Source of the DNA: Thermus aquaticus
Lineage (GTDB): Bacteria > Deinococcota > Deinococci > Deinococcales > Thermaceae
NCBI RefSeq assembly: GCF_001280255.1
Contig: NZ_LHCI01000106.1
Location: 352,360-416,359, forward strand
Direction: 5' to 3'
Length of the DNA: 64,000 nt
Both the position numbers and the translations under genes were made by a program. A model generated the notes under the pieces. It had not been told where the DNA came from and did not search any database. It was given only the letters and a program-made list of their open reading frames with translations. Shown piece by piece: positions 17,258 through 28,851 of this stretch; the first letter of the stretch is position 1; the number at the start of each line of letters is the position of its first letter.

Positions 17258-18455
17258 GCCCCTCTTGTCAAAGACCCAAGGCGGCGACCCCTGGAAGGCG
17301 CGGATAGACCGGGTCTTCGCCCGCGCCTTGGTCCTTCCCCTCTTCCTGGCCTTGGCCCTCCTCTCCTGGCTCCTCCTGGACACCCTCTACCGGAGCTTCT
17401 CCGTGCAGGTGGTGCGCTCCGATGTGGGCCTTTCCCAAACCTTTCCCCTGGGCACTGCCTGGCAGGAGGCCCTAAGAGCGGCCCTCCTCCAGGAGGGGTA
17501 CACGGAAGAGGAAGCGGAGGCCATGCTGAAGGACCCCAAGGAGCTCCGGGCGCTCCTCAACCAAAACCGGGTGGAGCTCATGTGGAACACCCACGAGGGG
17601 CCCCTCCGCTACGTGGTCACGGGCTCCTACGATGAGCGGGTTCTGGACCTCCCCCTCCTCCAGGGCCTAAGGCGGTGGGAGGAGCTCAAGGCGGGCCTGG
17701 GGGAAGGGGAGCGCCTGGTCCTCAACCCCTGGCTGGACCAGACCTTCCTCACCCGCTTTCCCTCCCGGAACCCCCTGATCGCCGGGATGGGGGTGGCCGT
17801 GGCGGGCACGGTCTGGGTGCTCACCTTGGCCCTGCTCATCGCCATCCCCGTGGGGGTGGGCACGGCCATCCTCCTGGAGGAGTACCTGCGGGAGGGTAGG
17901 TTGAACCGCATCCTCGAGGTCAACCTCCGCAACCTGGCCGGGGTGCCCTCCATCGTCTACGGGCTTTTGGGCCTGGCCTTCTTCGTGCGGGAGATGGGCT
18001 TTGGCCCCACGGTCCTGGCCGCCGCCCTCACCCTGGCCCTCTTGGGCATCCCCGTGATCACGGTGACCGCCCGGGAGGCCCTGAGGGCCGTGCCCGAGTC
18101 CCAGCGGCAGGCGGCCTTCGCCCTGGGGGCTACCCGCAGGCAGGTGGTCTTCCAGGTGGTCCTCCCCGCCGCCCTCCCCGGCGTGGTGACCGGGGTCATC
18201 CTCTCCGCCGCCCGCCTCATCGGCGAGGCCGCCCCCCTTCTCCTGGTGGGCGCCGCCGCCTACGTGCCCTTTTACCCCACCGGAGTCCTCTCCGAGTACA
18301 CGGTGATCCCGGTGCAGATCTACCTCTGGGTCAGCCAGCCCCAGCCCGAGTTCGCCCGGGTGGCCGCAGCGGGCATCCTGGTCATGCTCCTGGTGCTCTC
18401 GGGGCTCTACCTGGCCGCCTTGTACGTTAGGAACCGCTTCAGGAGGGAATGGTGA
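17250..18455 (+). CDS. pstA: Phosphate ABC transporter permease with a large extracytoplasmic insertion
   Basis: The C-terminal two thirds is a standard PstA permease domain, including the loop [19 protein letters not shown] and an [14 protein letters not shown] end. At 401 residues it is about 100 longer than typical PstA. The excess lies between the first membrane segment (about 29-48) and the second (about 180), a roughly 125-residue soluble, Glu/Leu-rich region. It overlaps pstC and pstB, so all are co-translated. Confidence 0.9.
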   Translation: MSEPLLSKTQGGDPWKARIDRVFARALVLPLFLALALLSWLLLDTLYRSFSVQVVRSDVGLSQTFPLGTAWQEALRAALLQEGYTEEEAEAMLKDPKELRALLNQNRVELMWNTHEGPLRYVVTGSYDERVLDLPLLQGLRRWEELKAGLGEGERLVLNPWLDQTFLTRFPSRNPLIAGMGVAVAGTVWVLTLALLIAIPVGVGTAILLEEYLREGRLNRILEVNLRNLAGVPSIVYGLLGLAFFVREMGFGPTVLAAALTLALLGIPVITVTAREALRAVPESQRQAAFALGATRRQVVFQVVLPAALPGVVTGVILSAARLIGEAAPLLLVGAAAYVPFYPTGVLSEYTVIPVQIYLWVSQPQPEFARVAAAGILVMLLVLSGLYLAALYVRNRFRREW

Positions 18456-19264
18456 AGCTAGAGATTCTGCAAAACCACGAGACGGTGCGCACCGCTCCCG
18501 TCCCCGAGGCCGAGGCCCTGGTGGATGTCCGCAACCTCAGCCTCTTCTACGGGAACAAGCAGGCCCTCTTTGACATCAGCGTGCGCTTTCCCAGGAACCA
18601 GGTGACCGCCATCATCGGCCCCTCGGGGTGCGGCAAGAGCACCCTTTTGCGCTCCCTCAACCGCATGAACGACCTCATCCCCGGGGTGCGGGTCACGGGG
18701 GAGGTCCTCTACGAGGGGGTGAACATCTACGATCCCCGGGTGGACCCGGTGGCGGTGCGCCGGCACATCGGCATGGTCTTCCAGAAGCCCAACCCCTTCC
18801 CCAAGACCATCTTTGAGAACGTGGCCTTCGGCCTGCGCCTCATGGGGGTAAAGGGGAGCGAGCTGGAGGACCGGGTGGTGGCGGCCCTGAAGCGGGCGGC
18901 CCTTTGGGAGGAGGTGAGGGAGGTCTTCAAGAAACAAAGCGGCCTGAGGCTCTCCGGAGGCCAGCAACAGCGCCTTTGCATCGCCCGGGCCATCGCCGTG
19001 GAGCCCCCCCTCCTCCTCATGGACGAGCCCACCAGCGCCCTGGACCCCATCGCCACCCAGGCCATTGAGGACCTGATCCTGGAGCTCAAGAGCCGCTACA
19101 CCGTGATCATCGTCACCCACAACATGCAGCAGGCCGCCCGAGTTTCCGACCGCACCCTCTTCATGCACCTGGGGGTGCTGGTGGAGGAGGGGCCCACGGA
19201 GGAGATCTTCACCAAGCCCAAACACCCCTACACGGAGGCCTACATCACCGGGCGCTTCGGGTAA
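18449..19264 (+). CDS. pstB: Phosphate ABC transporter ATP-binding protein
   Basis: This 271-residue ABC ATPase powers phosphate uptake. The Walker A motif is GPSGCGKS (57-64), the signature LSGGQQQR lies near residue 168, and Walker B is LLLMDEP. The phosphate-type features [25 protein letters not shown] are present in order. It overlaps pstA by seven bases and is the last pst gene; no phoU follows. Confidence 0.95.
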   Translation: MVKLEILQNHETVRTAPVPEAEALVDVRNLSLFYGNKQALFDISVRFPRNQVTAIIGPSGCGKSTLLRSLNRMNDLIPGVRVTGEVLYEGVNIYDPRVDPVAVRRHIGMVFQKPNPFPKTIFENVAFGLRLMGVKGSELEDRVVAALKRAALWEEVREVFKKQSGLRLSGGQQQRLCIARAIAVEPPLLLMDEPTSALDPIATQAIEDLILELKSRYTVIIVTHNMQQAARVSDRTLFMHLGVLVEEGPTEEIFTKPKHPYTEAYITGRFG

Positions 19265-19274
19265 ACTCTTGGGC

Positions 19275-20459
19275 ATGTCGCCCGGCATGTCGCCCTTGGG
19301 CCTCCTCTTCCTGACCCTCTTCAACAGCATCCTGGGCCTATCCATCCTCTTCCCCATCCTGGGGCCGCTGGCCCGGGAGCTGGGCCTAAGCGAGGTCCAG
19401 GTGGGCCTCTTCTCCACGGGCTACGCCCTCATGCAGTTCCTCCTCTCCCCCTACTGGGGCCGCCGGAGCGAGCGGGGGCGTAAGCCCATCCTCCTCCTGG
19501 GCATCCTGGGCTTTGCCCTAAGCTTTTTCCTCTTTGGCCTCTTCGCCCTCCTGGGGCAGAAAGGGCTTATTCCCCAGGGCCTTCTTTTCCCCCTGCTCCT
19601 CCTCACCCGGCTCCTCGGCGGGGCCTTCAGCTCGGCTACCCTGCCCACGGCCCAGGCCTACGTGGCCGACATCACGGGCCGGGAAAGCCGCACCGGGGGC
19701 ATGGCCCTTCTGGGGGCGGCCTTTGGCCTGGCGGTGATCCTGGGGCCGGCCTTAGGCGCGGGCCTCGCCGCGGCCTTGGGCCTCCTGGCCCCGGTCTTCT
19801 TCTCGGCGGGGATCGCCCTCCTAAACGCCCTCTTCGTCTACCTGGTCCTTCCCGAGTCCAGGCCGGGCGGACACCAAGGAGTGGGCGGGCTTTCCCCCCT
19901 GGACCCCAGGGTCTTCCCCCTGCTCCTTCTGGGCTTCGCCCTGAACGTCTCCAGCGTGGCCCTGGAGCAGACCATCGCCTTCTACTTCCAAGACCGCCTG
20001 GGGCTTTCCGGGGTGGCCACGGCCAAGGCGGTGGGAACGGCCCTGGTCCTTTACGGCCTGGTGGCGGTCTTCATCCAGGGGTTTTTGGTGCGCCGCTTTT
20101 CCTGGCCGCCCAAGACGCTCCTCCTGGCGGGGATTCCCGTGGGCATCCTGGGCTTTTTGATCCTGGTCCAGGCGAAGGGCTTTTTCGCCCTCACCCTGGG
20201 CCTGGCCCTGCAGGGGGCAGGGGCGGCCCTGGCCGGGCCTGGGGTCACGGCGGGCCTCTCCCTGGCCGTGGGTGAGGGGGAGCAGGGCCTGGTGGCGGGC
20301 CTCAACGGCTCGGCCCAGGCCCTGGGGCGGATGCTGGGCCCCATCCTGGGCACGGGGCTTTACCGCCTGGCCCCGGAGGCCCCCTACCTCCTGGGGGCCA
20401 TCCTCCTTGCCCTCACCCTCCTCTTCCTCCCCGCCCTTTTCCGCAGGGTTCGGCTCTGA
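19275..20459 (+). CDS. MFS transporter, drug/H+ antiporter type
   Basis: The protein of about 394 residues has 12 predicted membrane segments and the MFS loop 2-3 motif (SPYWGRRSERGRKPILLLG, near residues 55-75). The N-terminal half resembles TetA-type effluxers. It starts ten bases after pstB; the start may be the ATG at 19275 or at 19287, or an upstream TTG at 19269. It overlaps recF by TGATG. The substrate cannot be told, and its link to pst may be only positional. Confidence 0.85.
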   Translation: MSPGMSPLGLLFLTLFNSILGLSILFPILGPLARELGLSEVQVGLFSTGYALMQFLLSPYWGRRSERGRKPILLLGILGFALSFFLFGLFALLGQKGLIPQGLLFPLLLLTRLLGGAFSSATLPTAQAYVADITGRESRTGGMALLGAAFGLAVILGPALGAGLAAALGLLAPVFFSAGIALLNALFVYLVLPESRPGGHQGVGGLSPLDPRVFPLLLLGFALNVSSVALEQTIAFYFQDRLGLSGVATAKAVGTALVLYGLVAVFIQGFLVRRFSWPPKTLLLAGIPVGILGFLILVQAKGFFALTLGLALQGAGAALAGPGVTAGLSLAVGEGEQGLVAGLNGSAQALGRMLGPILGTGLYRLAPEAPYLLGAILLALTLLFLPALFRRVRL

Positions 20460-21490
20460 TGCGGCTTCTGGCCTTTCGGCAGCGGCATTTCCGCAACCTG
20501 GCCTTCTCCCTGTTCCGCCCCCCTCCTGGCCCCTTGGCCCTGGTGGGGGGAAACGCCCAGGGGAAGACGGGACTCCTCCTGGCCATCCACCTGGCCCTGG
20601 GGGGGGAGGTGCGGGGGACCCTCGAGGACCTGATCCGCTTTGGGGAGAAGGAGGCCTGGCTTCAGGCGGAGGTGGAGACGGAGCTCGGGGTCTTTCGGGT
20701 GGAGCAGCGAATCGGCCTCGAGGGCCGGGAGATCCGCCTAAACGAAAGGCCCGTCGGCCTCAGGGCCCTTTACGAGCTTCCGGGGTCGGTCCTCATCCTC
20801 CCCGAGGACGTGGAGGTGGTCCTGGGTCCCAAAGAGGAAAGGCGGGGGTTTTTGGACCACCTCCTGGCCCGCTTTTCCCGGCGCTACGCCGCCCTCCTTT
20901 CCGCCTACGAGAAGGCCCTCCGCCAGAGAAACGCCCTCCTGAAGACGGGGGGCAACAGCCTCTCGGTCTGGGACCAGGAGCTCGCCCGCTACGGCGAGGA
21001 GATCACGCTTCTGCGGCGCCGCTTCCTGAAGCGCTTCCTGCCCCTCTTCCAGAGCGTCCACCAGACCCTGGCCCCGGGAGAGGTGGGCCTTAGGCTGGAG
21101 GAGACCGCCCCTGAGGGCCTCCTGCAGGCCCTGGCGGCCAGGCGGGAGGAGGAGCGCCTCCGGGGCCAGACCCTGGTGGGGCCCCACCGGGACGACCTGG
21201 TCTTCCTCCTTGGGGGCCGCCCCGCCCACCGCTTCGCCAGCCGGGGGGAGGCCAAGGCCCTGGCCCTGGCCCTGCGCCTGGCGGAGCACCGCCTCCTCAG
21301 CGAGCACCACGGGGAGCCTCCCCTCCTTCTGGTGGACGAGTGGAGCGAGGAGCTGGACGAGGCCCGCCGCGCCGCCCTCCTGGCCTACGCCAAAAGCCTT
21401 CCCCAGGCCATTCTGGCCGGGCTTCTGGCCCCGGAGGGGGTGCCGGTATGCTGGGTGCAGGAGGGGGTGGTCCTGTGCCCTGGCGGGTGA
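20459..21490 (+). CDS. recF: DNA repair and replication-gap protein RecF
   Basis: This 343-residue SMC-like ATPase helps load RecA at gaps. Walker A is GGNAQGKT (30-37), the signature region FASRGEAKALALAL is near 260, and Walker B is LLLVDEWSEELD. The signature reads SRGEA where most RecF proteins have S(Q/R)GQ, a mild deviation. Its end overlaps the DciA-like gene by 16 bases, matching the common recF-DUF721 pairing. dnaA and dnaN are not beside it. Confidence 0.92.
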   Translation: MRLLAFRQRHFRNLAFSLFRPPPGPLALVGGNAQGKTGLLLAIHLALGGEVRGTLEDLIRFGEKEAWLQAEVETELGVFRVEQRIGLEGREIRLNERPVGLRALYELPGSVLILPEDVEVVLGPKEERRGFLDHLLARFSRRYAALLSAYEKALRQRNALLKTGGNSLSVWDQELARYGEEITLLRRRFLKRFLPLFQSVHQTLAPGEVGLRLEETAPEGLLQALAARREEERLRGQTLVGPHRDDLVFLLGGRPAHRFASRGEAKALALALRLAEHRLLSEHHGEPPLLLVDEWSEELDEARRAALLAYAKSLPQAILAGLLAPEGVPVCWVQEGVVLCPGG

Positions 21491-22233
21491 AGGAGGTCAT
21501 CCCCGAGGCCCTGAAGCGGGCCGGGGGAAAGGAGAGGCTCAAGCGGGGTCTGGTCCTGGCCGCCTGGCGGGAGGTGGTGGGCCGGGAGCTGGCCCAGATC
21601 ACCGAGCCCGTGGCCCTGGAAGGGGGGGTCCTCCTGGTCCAGGTGCCCGACCCCGTGGTGGCCCACCAGCTCACCTACAGCCGCCTGGCCCTCCTCAGGC
21701 GCTACGAGGAGCGCTTTCCCGGGATGGTCAAGGAGATCCGCTTTCAGGTGGGAAGCGAGGCCCCAAGGCCAAGGAAAGAGGCCGAGGCCCCTTCTTCCGG
21801 ACCAGGCCCGGAGGCGGGCCGCAAGGCCCTGGAGCTGGCGCAAAAGGCCCCCCCGGAGATGCGGGAGGCCGTGGCCCGGGCCGCCTTGGCCCTCTTTGGT
21901 AGGCAGAGGGGAAGCCCCTGCCCCATCTGCCAAACGCCCAGCGAAACCCACCCCTGCCCCACCTGCCGCCGCCTCCTCGAGGCCCCCTGGGTGCGCAAGG
22001 AGGCGGAGCGCCTCAAGCGGGGAAGGGCGAGCGCCCTAGAAGGCGAGGCCCTCCTGGTGGCCCGGCACCTGGCCCGGGAAGCCCTTCTTAGGGAGATGCA
22101 GGACCTCTACCCCGAGGCCCTTCGGGACGAGGCCCTTAGGCCCCTCCTCCAGGACCTGGCCCGGCGCTTCCAGGCCCTCTTCCCCGAGGAACCCCTTCCC
22201 GAAGGGATCAGAAGCCTCCTACAGAGGTCCTAG
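21475..22233 (+). CDS. DciA-like (DUF721) protein with a C-terminal zinc ribbon
   Basis: The GTG at 21475 gives 252 residues. Residues 1-95 match the DciA/DUF721 fold (VIPEALKRAGGKERLKRGLVLAAWREVVG), the family implicated in loading DnaB helicase in bacteria without DnaC. A Pro/Glu linker follows, then a four-Cys ribbon (Cys149, Cys152, Cys161, Cys164), then a long helical tail to the end. The ribbon and tail are not part of minimal DciA. Coupling to recF supports a replication role, which is inference. Confidence 0.72.
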   Translation: MPWRVKEVIPEALKRAGGKERLKRGLVLAAWREVVGRELAQITEPVALEGGVLLVQVPDPVVAHQLTYSRLALLRRYEERFPGMVKEIRFQVGSEAPRPRKEAEAPSSGPGPEAGRKALELAQKAPPEMREAVARAALALFGRQRGSPCPICQTPSETHPCPTCRRLLEAPWVRKEAERLKRGRASALEGEALLVARHLAREALLREMQDLYPEALRDEALRPLLQDLARRFQALFPEEPLPEGIRSLLQRS

Positions 22234-22243
22234 GTGCCCGCAC

Positions 22244-22329
22244 TTTGGTGGCGCACCGTAGGGCGCCCAAGTCGGGCCTAAAGGCTTTTCTGGGGCCCCC
22301 ACCGCGGCGAAAACCGCAGTGGGGTACTC
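22244..22329. repeat. Hairpin-headed repeat type B after the dciA-like gene
   Basis: The stem CCCCACCGCGGC (22297-22308), loop GAAA and ACCGCAGTGGGG (22313-22324) are preceded by GCCCAAGTCGGGCCTAAAGG and TTTTCTGGGG. It is the closest intergenic match to the copy embedded in the E2 gene. It runs directly into the tRNA-Val terminator. Confidence 0.75.
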
Positions 22330-22353
22330 AAAAACCCCGCCCAAGGGGCGGGG
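22330..22353 (-). terminator. Terminator of the tRNA-Glu/tRNA-Val unit
   Basis: On the minus strand CCCCGCCCC and GGGCGGGG pair around a short loop, followed by five T residues (22330-22334 complement). It lies about 20 bases downstream of tRNA-Val. Confidence 0.75.
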
Positions 22354-22370
22354 GAAAGACCAGACCCTGG

Positions 22371-22444
22371 TGGGCGGCAGAGGACTTGAACCTCTGGCCT
22401 CTCGCTTGTAAGGCGAGCGCTCTGACCAGCTGAGCTAGCCGCCC
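22371..22444 (-). tRNA. tRNA-Val(UAC)
   Basis: A full cloverleaf is visible: acceptor GGGCGGC/GCCGCCC, D-arm TAGCTCAGCTGGTCAGAGC, anticodon stem CTCGC/GCGAG with loop CTTACAA (anticodon TAC) and T-arm AGGTTCAAGTCCT. The 3' CCA does not appear to be encoded. Confidence 0.93.
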
Positions 22445-22445
22445 A

Positions 22446-22520
22446 TGGTGACCCCAGGGGGAATCGAACCCCCGTTTCGGCCTTGAGAGGGCCGCGTCCT
22501 GACCGCTAGACGATGGGGCC
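22446..22520 (-). tRNA. tRNA-Glu(CUC)
   Basis: The acceptor GGCCCCA pairs with TGGGGTC. The anticodon loop is CTCTCAA (anticodon CTC) on a CGGCC/GGCCG stem. The T-arm is GGGTTCGATTCCC, and CCA is encoded. It lies one base from tRNA-Val in the same transcript. Confidence 0.95.
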
Positions 22521-22551
22521 ACGCACACCCAAAGGGCCCACGCGCCTACCC

Positions 22552-22580
22552 AGTTTAGGGCCTTGGGGCCGGACCCGCAA
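22552..22580 (-). promoter_or_regulatory. Promoter of the tRNA-Glu/tRNA-Val unit
   Basis: On the minus strand TTGCGG (22580-22575) and TAAACT (22557-22552) are separated by 17 bp, about 31 bp upstream of tRNA-Glu. The -35 element is close to TTGACA in its TTG core. Confidence 0.6.
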
Positions 22581-22585
22581 CTCCC

Positions 22586-22611
22586 AAAAAGCGGGCCCCC
22601 TAGAAGGGGGC
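22586..22611 (-). terminator. Terminator of tRNA-Lys
   Basis: GCCCCC and GGGGGC form a stem around a five-base loop. Five T residues on the minus strand (22590-22586) follow after CCGC. It starts directly after the encoded CCA of tRNA-Lys. Confidence 0.7.
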
Positions 22612-22614
22612 AGG

Positions 22615-22690
22615 TGGTGGGCCGTGCAGGATTCGAACCTGCGACCTACCGATTAAAAGTCGGTTGCTCTGCCAGCTGAGCTAACGGCCC
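22615..22690 (-). tRNA. tRNA-Lys(UUU)
   Basis: The acceptor GGGCCGT/ACGGCCC, D-arm TAGCTCAGCTGGCAGAGC, anticodon loop CTTTTAA (anticodon TTT) on ACCGA/TCGGT, T-arm CAGGTTCGAATCCTG and an encoded CCA are all visible. Confidence 0.95.
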
Positions 22691-22702
22691 AAGGCCTTCC
22701 CG

Positions 22703-22731
22703 ATTATAGGGGGCTAAGAGGACCTGCGCAA
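22703..22731 (-). promoter_or_regulatory. Promoter of tRNA-Lys
   Basis: TTGCGC and a perfect TATAAT (22708-22703) on the minus strand are separated by 17 bp, 12 bp upstream of the tRNA. The -35 falls inside the last codons of the upstream gene. Confidence 0.7.
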
Positions 22732-23403
22732 GGTTTCCATGATGAAGAGGCCCAAGGCCTCCTCCCGGGCCCGGGACCTCAGGGCCTCCAGGTCAAAAGG
22801 GCGGGGGGCCAGGGGCTCCAGGGCCTCCTTGGGCAGGGGGGCCGACTCCAAGAAGGCGAAGAAGGCTGGATCCACCCAGGGAGGCACCCAGGCCCCGCTC
22901 CGGCAGAGGAAGACCCGGTGGAAGACCCCCTCCACCCTGCCCCCTGGGTCCACCTCCCGCCTTAGGGGCACCCTGGGCTCGGGCTCCTGGGCCGGGTCCC
23001 GCCAGGGCGGGTAAAAGACCTTTAGGCGGGCTCCCAGGCGGTGGTAGTAGACCATCCAGTCGTCGCAGGCGGGCTCTGTTCCCAGGGGCCGGTAGCCCGC
23101 GTCGTGGTGAGGGTCAAAGAGAACCACCTCCTCCACCCCCTGGCGCACCCTCTCGTGAAAGGCCAAGGCGTTGGAATCGGCATAGTAGAGCACCGCCCCC
23201 GGGGCGAAGGCGAAGCGGTCCCAAAACCCCTCCCACCCCCGGGCCTCCGGCAGGGGAAGCCCCCTCAGAAGAAAGGCCAGGGCCCGCTCCTCCCAGGCCT
23301 CGAGGAGATAGTAGGGGGTCTCAAAGTGGGCCCAGGCGAAAAGGGGATCGGGGCCCTGGGGCAGGGGGAAGAAGTAGTCAAAGTCCACCACCAGAAGCCG
23401 CAT
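22714..23403 (-). CDS. Conserved protein of unknown function with a DPHHDAGY motif
   Basis: This 229-residue soluble protein begins MRLLVVDFDYFFPLP, an acidic strand-loop, and has FDPHHDAGY near residue 97 plus further Asp and His residues (EPACDDWMVYYH). The spacing suggests a metal-dependent Rossmann-like or arginase-like fold, but I do not recognise a characterised family. It follows the caa3 genes beyond a terminator and precedes tRNA-Lys. No signal peptide or membrane segment is seen. Confidence 0.7.
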   Translation of the reverse strand: MRLLVVDFDYFFPLPQGPDPLFAWAHFETPYYLLEAWEERALAFLLRGLPLPEARGWEGFWDRFAFAPGAVLYYADSNALAFHERVRQGVEEVVLFDPHHDAGYRPLGTEPACDDWMVYYHRLGARLKVFYPPWRDPAQEPEPRVPLRREVDPGGRVEGVFHRVFLCRSGAWVPPWVDPAFFAFLESAPLPKEALEPLAPRPFDLEALRSRAREEALGLFIMETLRRSS

Positions 23404-23421
23404 GCCTCAAGAAATAGCAAA

Positions 23422-23446
23422 GCCCCCCGCCCCTAGGGCAGGGGGC
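23422..23446 (-). terminator. Terminator after the caa3 oxidase genes
   Basis: A hairpin with arms CCCCCTGCCC and GGGGCGGGGG on the minus strand is followed by CTTTGCTATTTCTT. It lies between the stop of the I+III subunit and the start of the next gene. Confidence 0.65.
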
Positions 23447-23459
23447 CTGGTTAGGACCG

Positions 23460-25844
<2,385 letters not shown>

Positions 25845-26858
25845 CTAGAACTTGGGCAGAGCCTTGAAGTCCAGGCCCTCCACCTTAAGCCCCTCCAGGT
25901 AACGGACCAGGGCATCCAGATCTTCTTCGGACAGCTGGGGGAAGCCCGGCATCTTCACCCCCGGCTTCATGCTGGCGGGGTCTTTGATCCAGGCCTTCAG
26001 GTTCTCCGGGGTGTAGTCCACGATCCCCGCCCCCAGGCTCACGCGGTTGCCCACGAAGCCCAGCTCGGGCCCGATGACCGCCGGGGGCATCTTGCCCTGG
26101 ACCCCGTGGCAGGCCATGCAGTTCTGCTGGAAGACCTCATGGCCTCGGGCGTCGGCCACGGGGGGCGTGTAGGCCTTGGCCGCCTCCACAAAGCGGTCAA
26201 ACTCCTCCTTGGGCACCACCAGGACCCGGAAGAGCATGCGGGCGTGGCTGGGGCCGCAGAGCTCGGCGCAGAAGCCGTAGTAGTTCCCGACTTCTTTAGG
26301 GGTGAAGTGAATCAGAGTCTTTTGTCCCGGAATGGCGTCCCGCTTGCCCGCAAGCCCCGGCACCCAGAAGGAGTGGATCACGTCCTTGGAGGTGACCTCC
26401 AGCTCCACGGGAACCCCAGCGGGCAGGATGAGCTCGTTGGAGTTCCTGAGGCCAAGGGCGGGGTAGTGAAAGTCCCACCAGAACTGGTAGCCGGTGACCT
26501 CCACCTTCATGGCCCCGGGAATGGGGCGGTTTACCTGGATGAGGGCCTTGGCCGTGAGGCCGAAGAGGACCAGGATGATGCCCAAGGGGATGAGGGTCCA
26601 GATGACCTCGAGGCGGTCGTTCCCGTGGACCTGGGGCGGCTCCCCCTCCTGCCCCGGCCTGGCCCGGAACTTCCAGGTGACGTAGGCCAAGGCCCCGGCC
26701 ACCACCAGAAAGATCACGATGGAGAAGAAGTAAACCCATGGCCAGAGAAAGGCCACCTCCTGGTTGAAGGAGCCCCCGGGGCGGGTGATGCCCACCCGGT
26801 GCGCTTCCTGGGCCAGACCCAGACCTAAAAAGCTCAGCGCCGCTACACCTCTTCTCAT
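25845..26858 (-). CDS. caaA: Cytochrome caa3 oxidase subunit II with fused cytochrome c
   Basis: This 337-residue protein has an N-terminal signal sequence (residues 1-16), two membrane segments (about 38-60 and 86-105) and a cupredoxin CuA domain. CuA ligands are His162, Cys197, Glu199, Cys201, His205 and Met208. A C-terminal cytochrome c has its heme site at Cys247-Cys250-His251 (CMACH) and a Met-rich distal region (MKPGVKMPGF). It receives electrons and passes them to heme a. It lies between the heme A synthesis fusion and the I+III subunit in one operon. Confidence 0.96.
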   Translation of the reverse strand: MRRGVAALSFLGLGLAQEAHRVGITRPGGSFNQEVAFLWPWVYFFSIVIFLVVAGALAYVTWKFRARPGQEGEPPQVHGNDRLEVIWTLIPLGIILVLFGLTAKALIQVNRPIPGAMKVEVTGYQFWWDFHYPALGLRNSNELILPAGVPVELEVTSKDVIHSFWVPGLAGKRDAIPGQKTLIHFTPKEVGNYYGFCAELCGPSHARMLFRVLVVPKEEFDRFVEAAKAYTPPVADARGHEVFQQNCMACHGVQGKMPPAVIGPELGFVGNRVSLGAGIVDYTPENLKAWIKDPASMKPGVKMPGFPQLSEEDLDALVRYLEGLKVEGLDFKALPKF

Positions 26859-26869
26859 CCACTCCCTCC

Positions 26870-28687
26870 CTATAGCGCCCGATCCACCGCCATGCCCAAG
26901 AAGAGCAGGGCCAGATAGAGCATGGAGTATTTATACAGCGAAACCGCCGTCCTGCGCTCCGGCTGGCGGTAGAGGGCCAAGCTCTTTAGGATAAGCAAGC
27001 CGTTAAGGACCAGGCTGAGAACCAGGTAGAGGAGGCCAAGCTCCCCCATAAAGAGGGGCATGAGGGAAATCATGGCCGTGAGGAGGGCATAGAGGGCGAT
27101 CTGCATCACCGTGACCTGCTCCCCCAGGACCACGGGGAGCATGGGCACCCCCACGGCCCGGTAGTCGTCCTGGATCATGAGGGCCAAAGCCCAGAAGTGC
27201 ACGGGGGTCCAGAAGAAGATGAGGGCGAAGAGGTACCAGGCGAAGAGGTTGAGCTCCCCCGTCACCGCCGCCCAGCCCACCAGGGGCGGGAAGGCCCCCG
27301 CCGCCCCCCCGATGACGATGTTCTGCCAGGTGCGCCGCTTCAGGTAGAAGGTGTAGACCAGGACGTACCAGATGAGGCCCATAAGGGCCAGGGTGGCGGC
27401 CAGGAGGTTGGCCCCCCACCAGAGGAAGAGGAAGGCCAAGAGGGCCAGGACGAAGGCGAAGAGGAGGGCCTCCCGGCTTCCGATCTTCTGGGTGACCGTG
27501 GGCCTTTGGGCGGTGCGCTTCATGCGGGCGTCAATGTCCCGGTCCACCACCATGTTGATGGCGTTGGCGGCCCCTGCCATCATGTACCCCCCCAGGGCCA
27601 CCAGGAGAAAGAGGCCCGTGCCCGGCCAGCCTTGGGCGGCGATGATCATGGAAAGGAGGGTGGTGAGGAGAAGGAGGCTGATGACCCGGGGCTTGGTGAG
27701 GGCCAGGTAGTCCTTCCAGGTAGCCCCGCCGGTCCCTCGGTGGACCTCGCCACCCCCCTCGCCTAGCTCCACCCGCCTGGCCCCCTGGGCCAAGGCGGCG
27801 GCTGAGAGGAGAACGAAGAGAATCCAGACGGCGTAGGCCAAGAAGAGGTGGAGGATCTGCATCCAGACCGGGGCCTTCAAGGCCACGTTGACCAGACCCG
27901 CCAGGAGCTGGGCCCCGTAGAGGTAGGCCAGGAGATGGGCGAAGAGGCGGGTCTTTTCCGAGGGGCGCAGGTGGGCCACCAGATACCCGGCGAAGACCAC
28001 GTAAAGCCCCACGCTCACGGCGATCAGGGGGTGGAGGACCCTAAGGCGCACCAGGAAGTGCTCCCCCGGGGTCAAGGAGCGCTCCAGGGCCTCGAGGGTG
28101 TTCCGCACGGGGAAGAGGAGGTCACCAAGAGCGGTGACCGCCCCGCTCATGCCCAAAAAGAGGAGGGCGAGAAAGCCCAGAAGGAGGGCGAGGCCCACCG
28201 CCCCCTGGCCCCGAAGGCGCAAGGGGGCACCCCCAGAGGCCCACCAGGCGGTGAGGGTAAGGGCGGCCAGGAGGAAGTAGGTGTTGGCCAGGTGGACCAT
28301 CTGCACCACGGCCCGCTCCGGGCTCACGTTGTGGGCCACCCAACCGAAGAGGACCAAGGAGGCCCCCACCAGGCTTTCCGTGATCATGAAGAGGAAGGCG
28401 AGGCCCGCCCCAAAGCGGGCGGGATGCCCCTTGGGCAGAAGCCGCAAGGACAGGGCCAAAAGGGCGAGAACGGAGAGGAAGGCCAGGCCCGAGGTGGCCC
28501 GGTGGGTGAACTCAATAAGGGTCTCCACCTGGGGGGCGCGGGGGACGATCTCCCCGTTGCAGGTGGGCCAGTGGGCCCCGCACCCGGCCCCTGAGCCCGT
28601 GGCCCGCACGTAGGCCCCAAAAAGGGCCACCAGGGCGTTCCAGACCAAGACCCCCCAGGCGTAGCGGCTCAACCAGGTTTGGCTCAT
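26870..28687 (-). CDS. Fused heme A synthase and heme O synthase
   Basis: The product has 605 residues. The N-terminal half is CtaA/COX15-type heme A synthase with multiple membrane spans and conserved His residues ([20 protein letters not shown]). The C-terminal half, from about residue 310, is a CtaB-type protoheme farnesyltransferase with the prenyltransferase motif [15 protein letters not shown] and the [17 protein letters not shown] loop. Together they turn heme B into heme A for caa3. The ATG of MSQTWLSRY is chosen; a longer reading upstream is non-membrane and covers the promoter. It is the first gene of the caa3 operon. Confidence 0.95.
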   Translation of the reverse strand: MSQTWLSRYAWGVLVWNALVALFGAYVRATGSGAGCGAHWPTCNGEIVPRAPQVETLIEFTHRATSGLAFLSVLALLALSLRLLPKGHPARFGAGLAFLFMITESLVGASLVLFGWVAHNVSPERAVVQMVHLANTYFLLAALTLTAWWASGGAPLRLRGQGAVGLALLLGFLALLFLGMSGAVTALGDLLFPVRNTLEALERSLTPGEHFLVRLRVLHPLIAVSVGLYVVFAGYLVAHLRPSEKTRLFAHLLAYLYGAQLLAGLVNVALKAPVWMQILHLFLAYAVWILFVLLSAAALAQGARRVELGEGGGEVHRGTGGATWKDYLALTKPRVISLLLLTTLLSMIIAAQGWPGTGLFLLVALGGYMMAGAANAINMVVDRDIDARMKRTAQRPTVTQKIGSREALLFAFVLALLAFLFLWWGANLLAATLALMGLIWYVLVYTFYLKRRTWQNIVIGGAAGAFPPLVGWAAVTGELNLFAWYLFALIFFWTPVHFWALALMIQDDYRAVGVPMLPVVLGEQVTVMQIALYALLTAMISLMPLFMGELGLLYLVLSLVLNGLLILKSLALYRQPERRTAVSLYKYSMLYLALLFLGMAVDRAL

Positions 28688-28705
28688 AGCGGCACCCTTC
28701 CCCAA

Positions 28706-28815
28706 GGCGCTAGCGCCCTCCATTCTGCCAAAAAGAGGTCCTCGAGGGTGAGGTACATTTGTCCCTTCGCCCCACACCGGCCCCAAGCCTAATACCCCCG
28801 GTCCCTATTGGACAA
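28706..28815 (-). promoter_or_regulatory. Upstream region of the caa3 operon: palindrome and shared motif
   Basis: GGCGCTAGCGCC (28706-28717) is a perfect 12-bp palindrome in the leader, next to a -10-like CAGAAT (28727-28722). Further upstream on the minus strand is TTGTCCAATAG (28815-28805), identical to 11 bases in the aceE/LysR intergenic region. Binding proteins are unknown. Confidence 0.4.
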
Positions 28816-28851
28816 GGGCCGGGCCCACAGACCCGACCCCCAAAGGCGCGC

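Noticed and set aside
26870..28687. The heme A/heme O synthase fusion as a novel finding
   Set aside because: The fusion, and the fused caa3 subunits next to it, are already known in Thermus.
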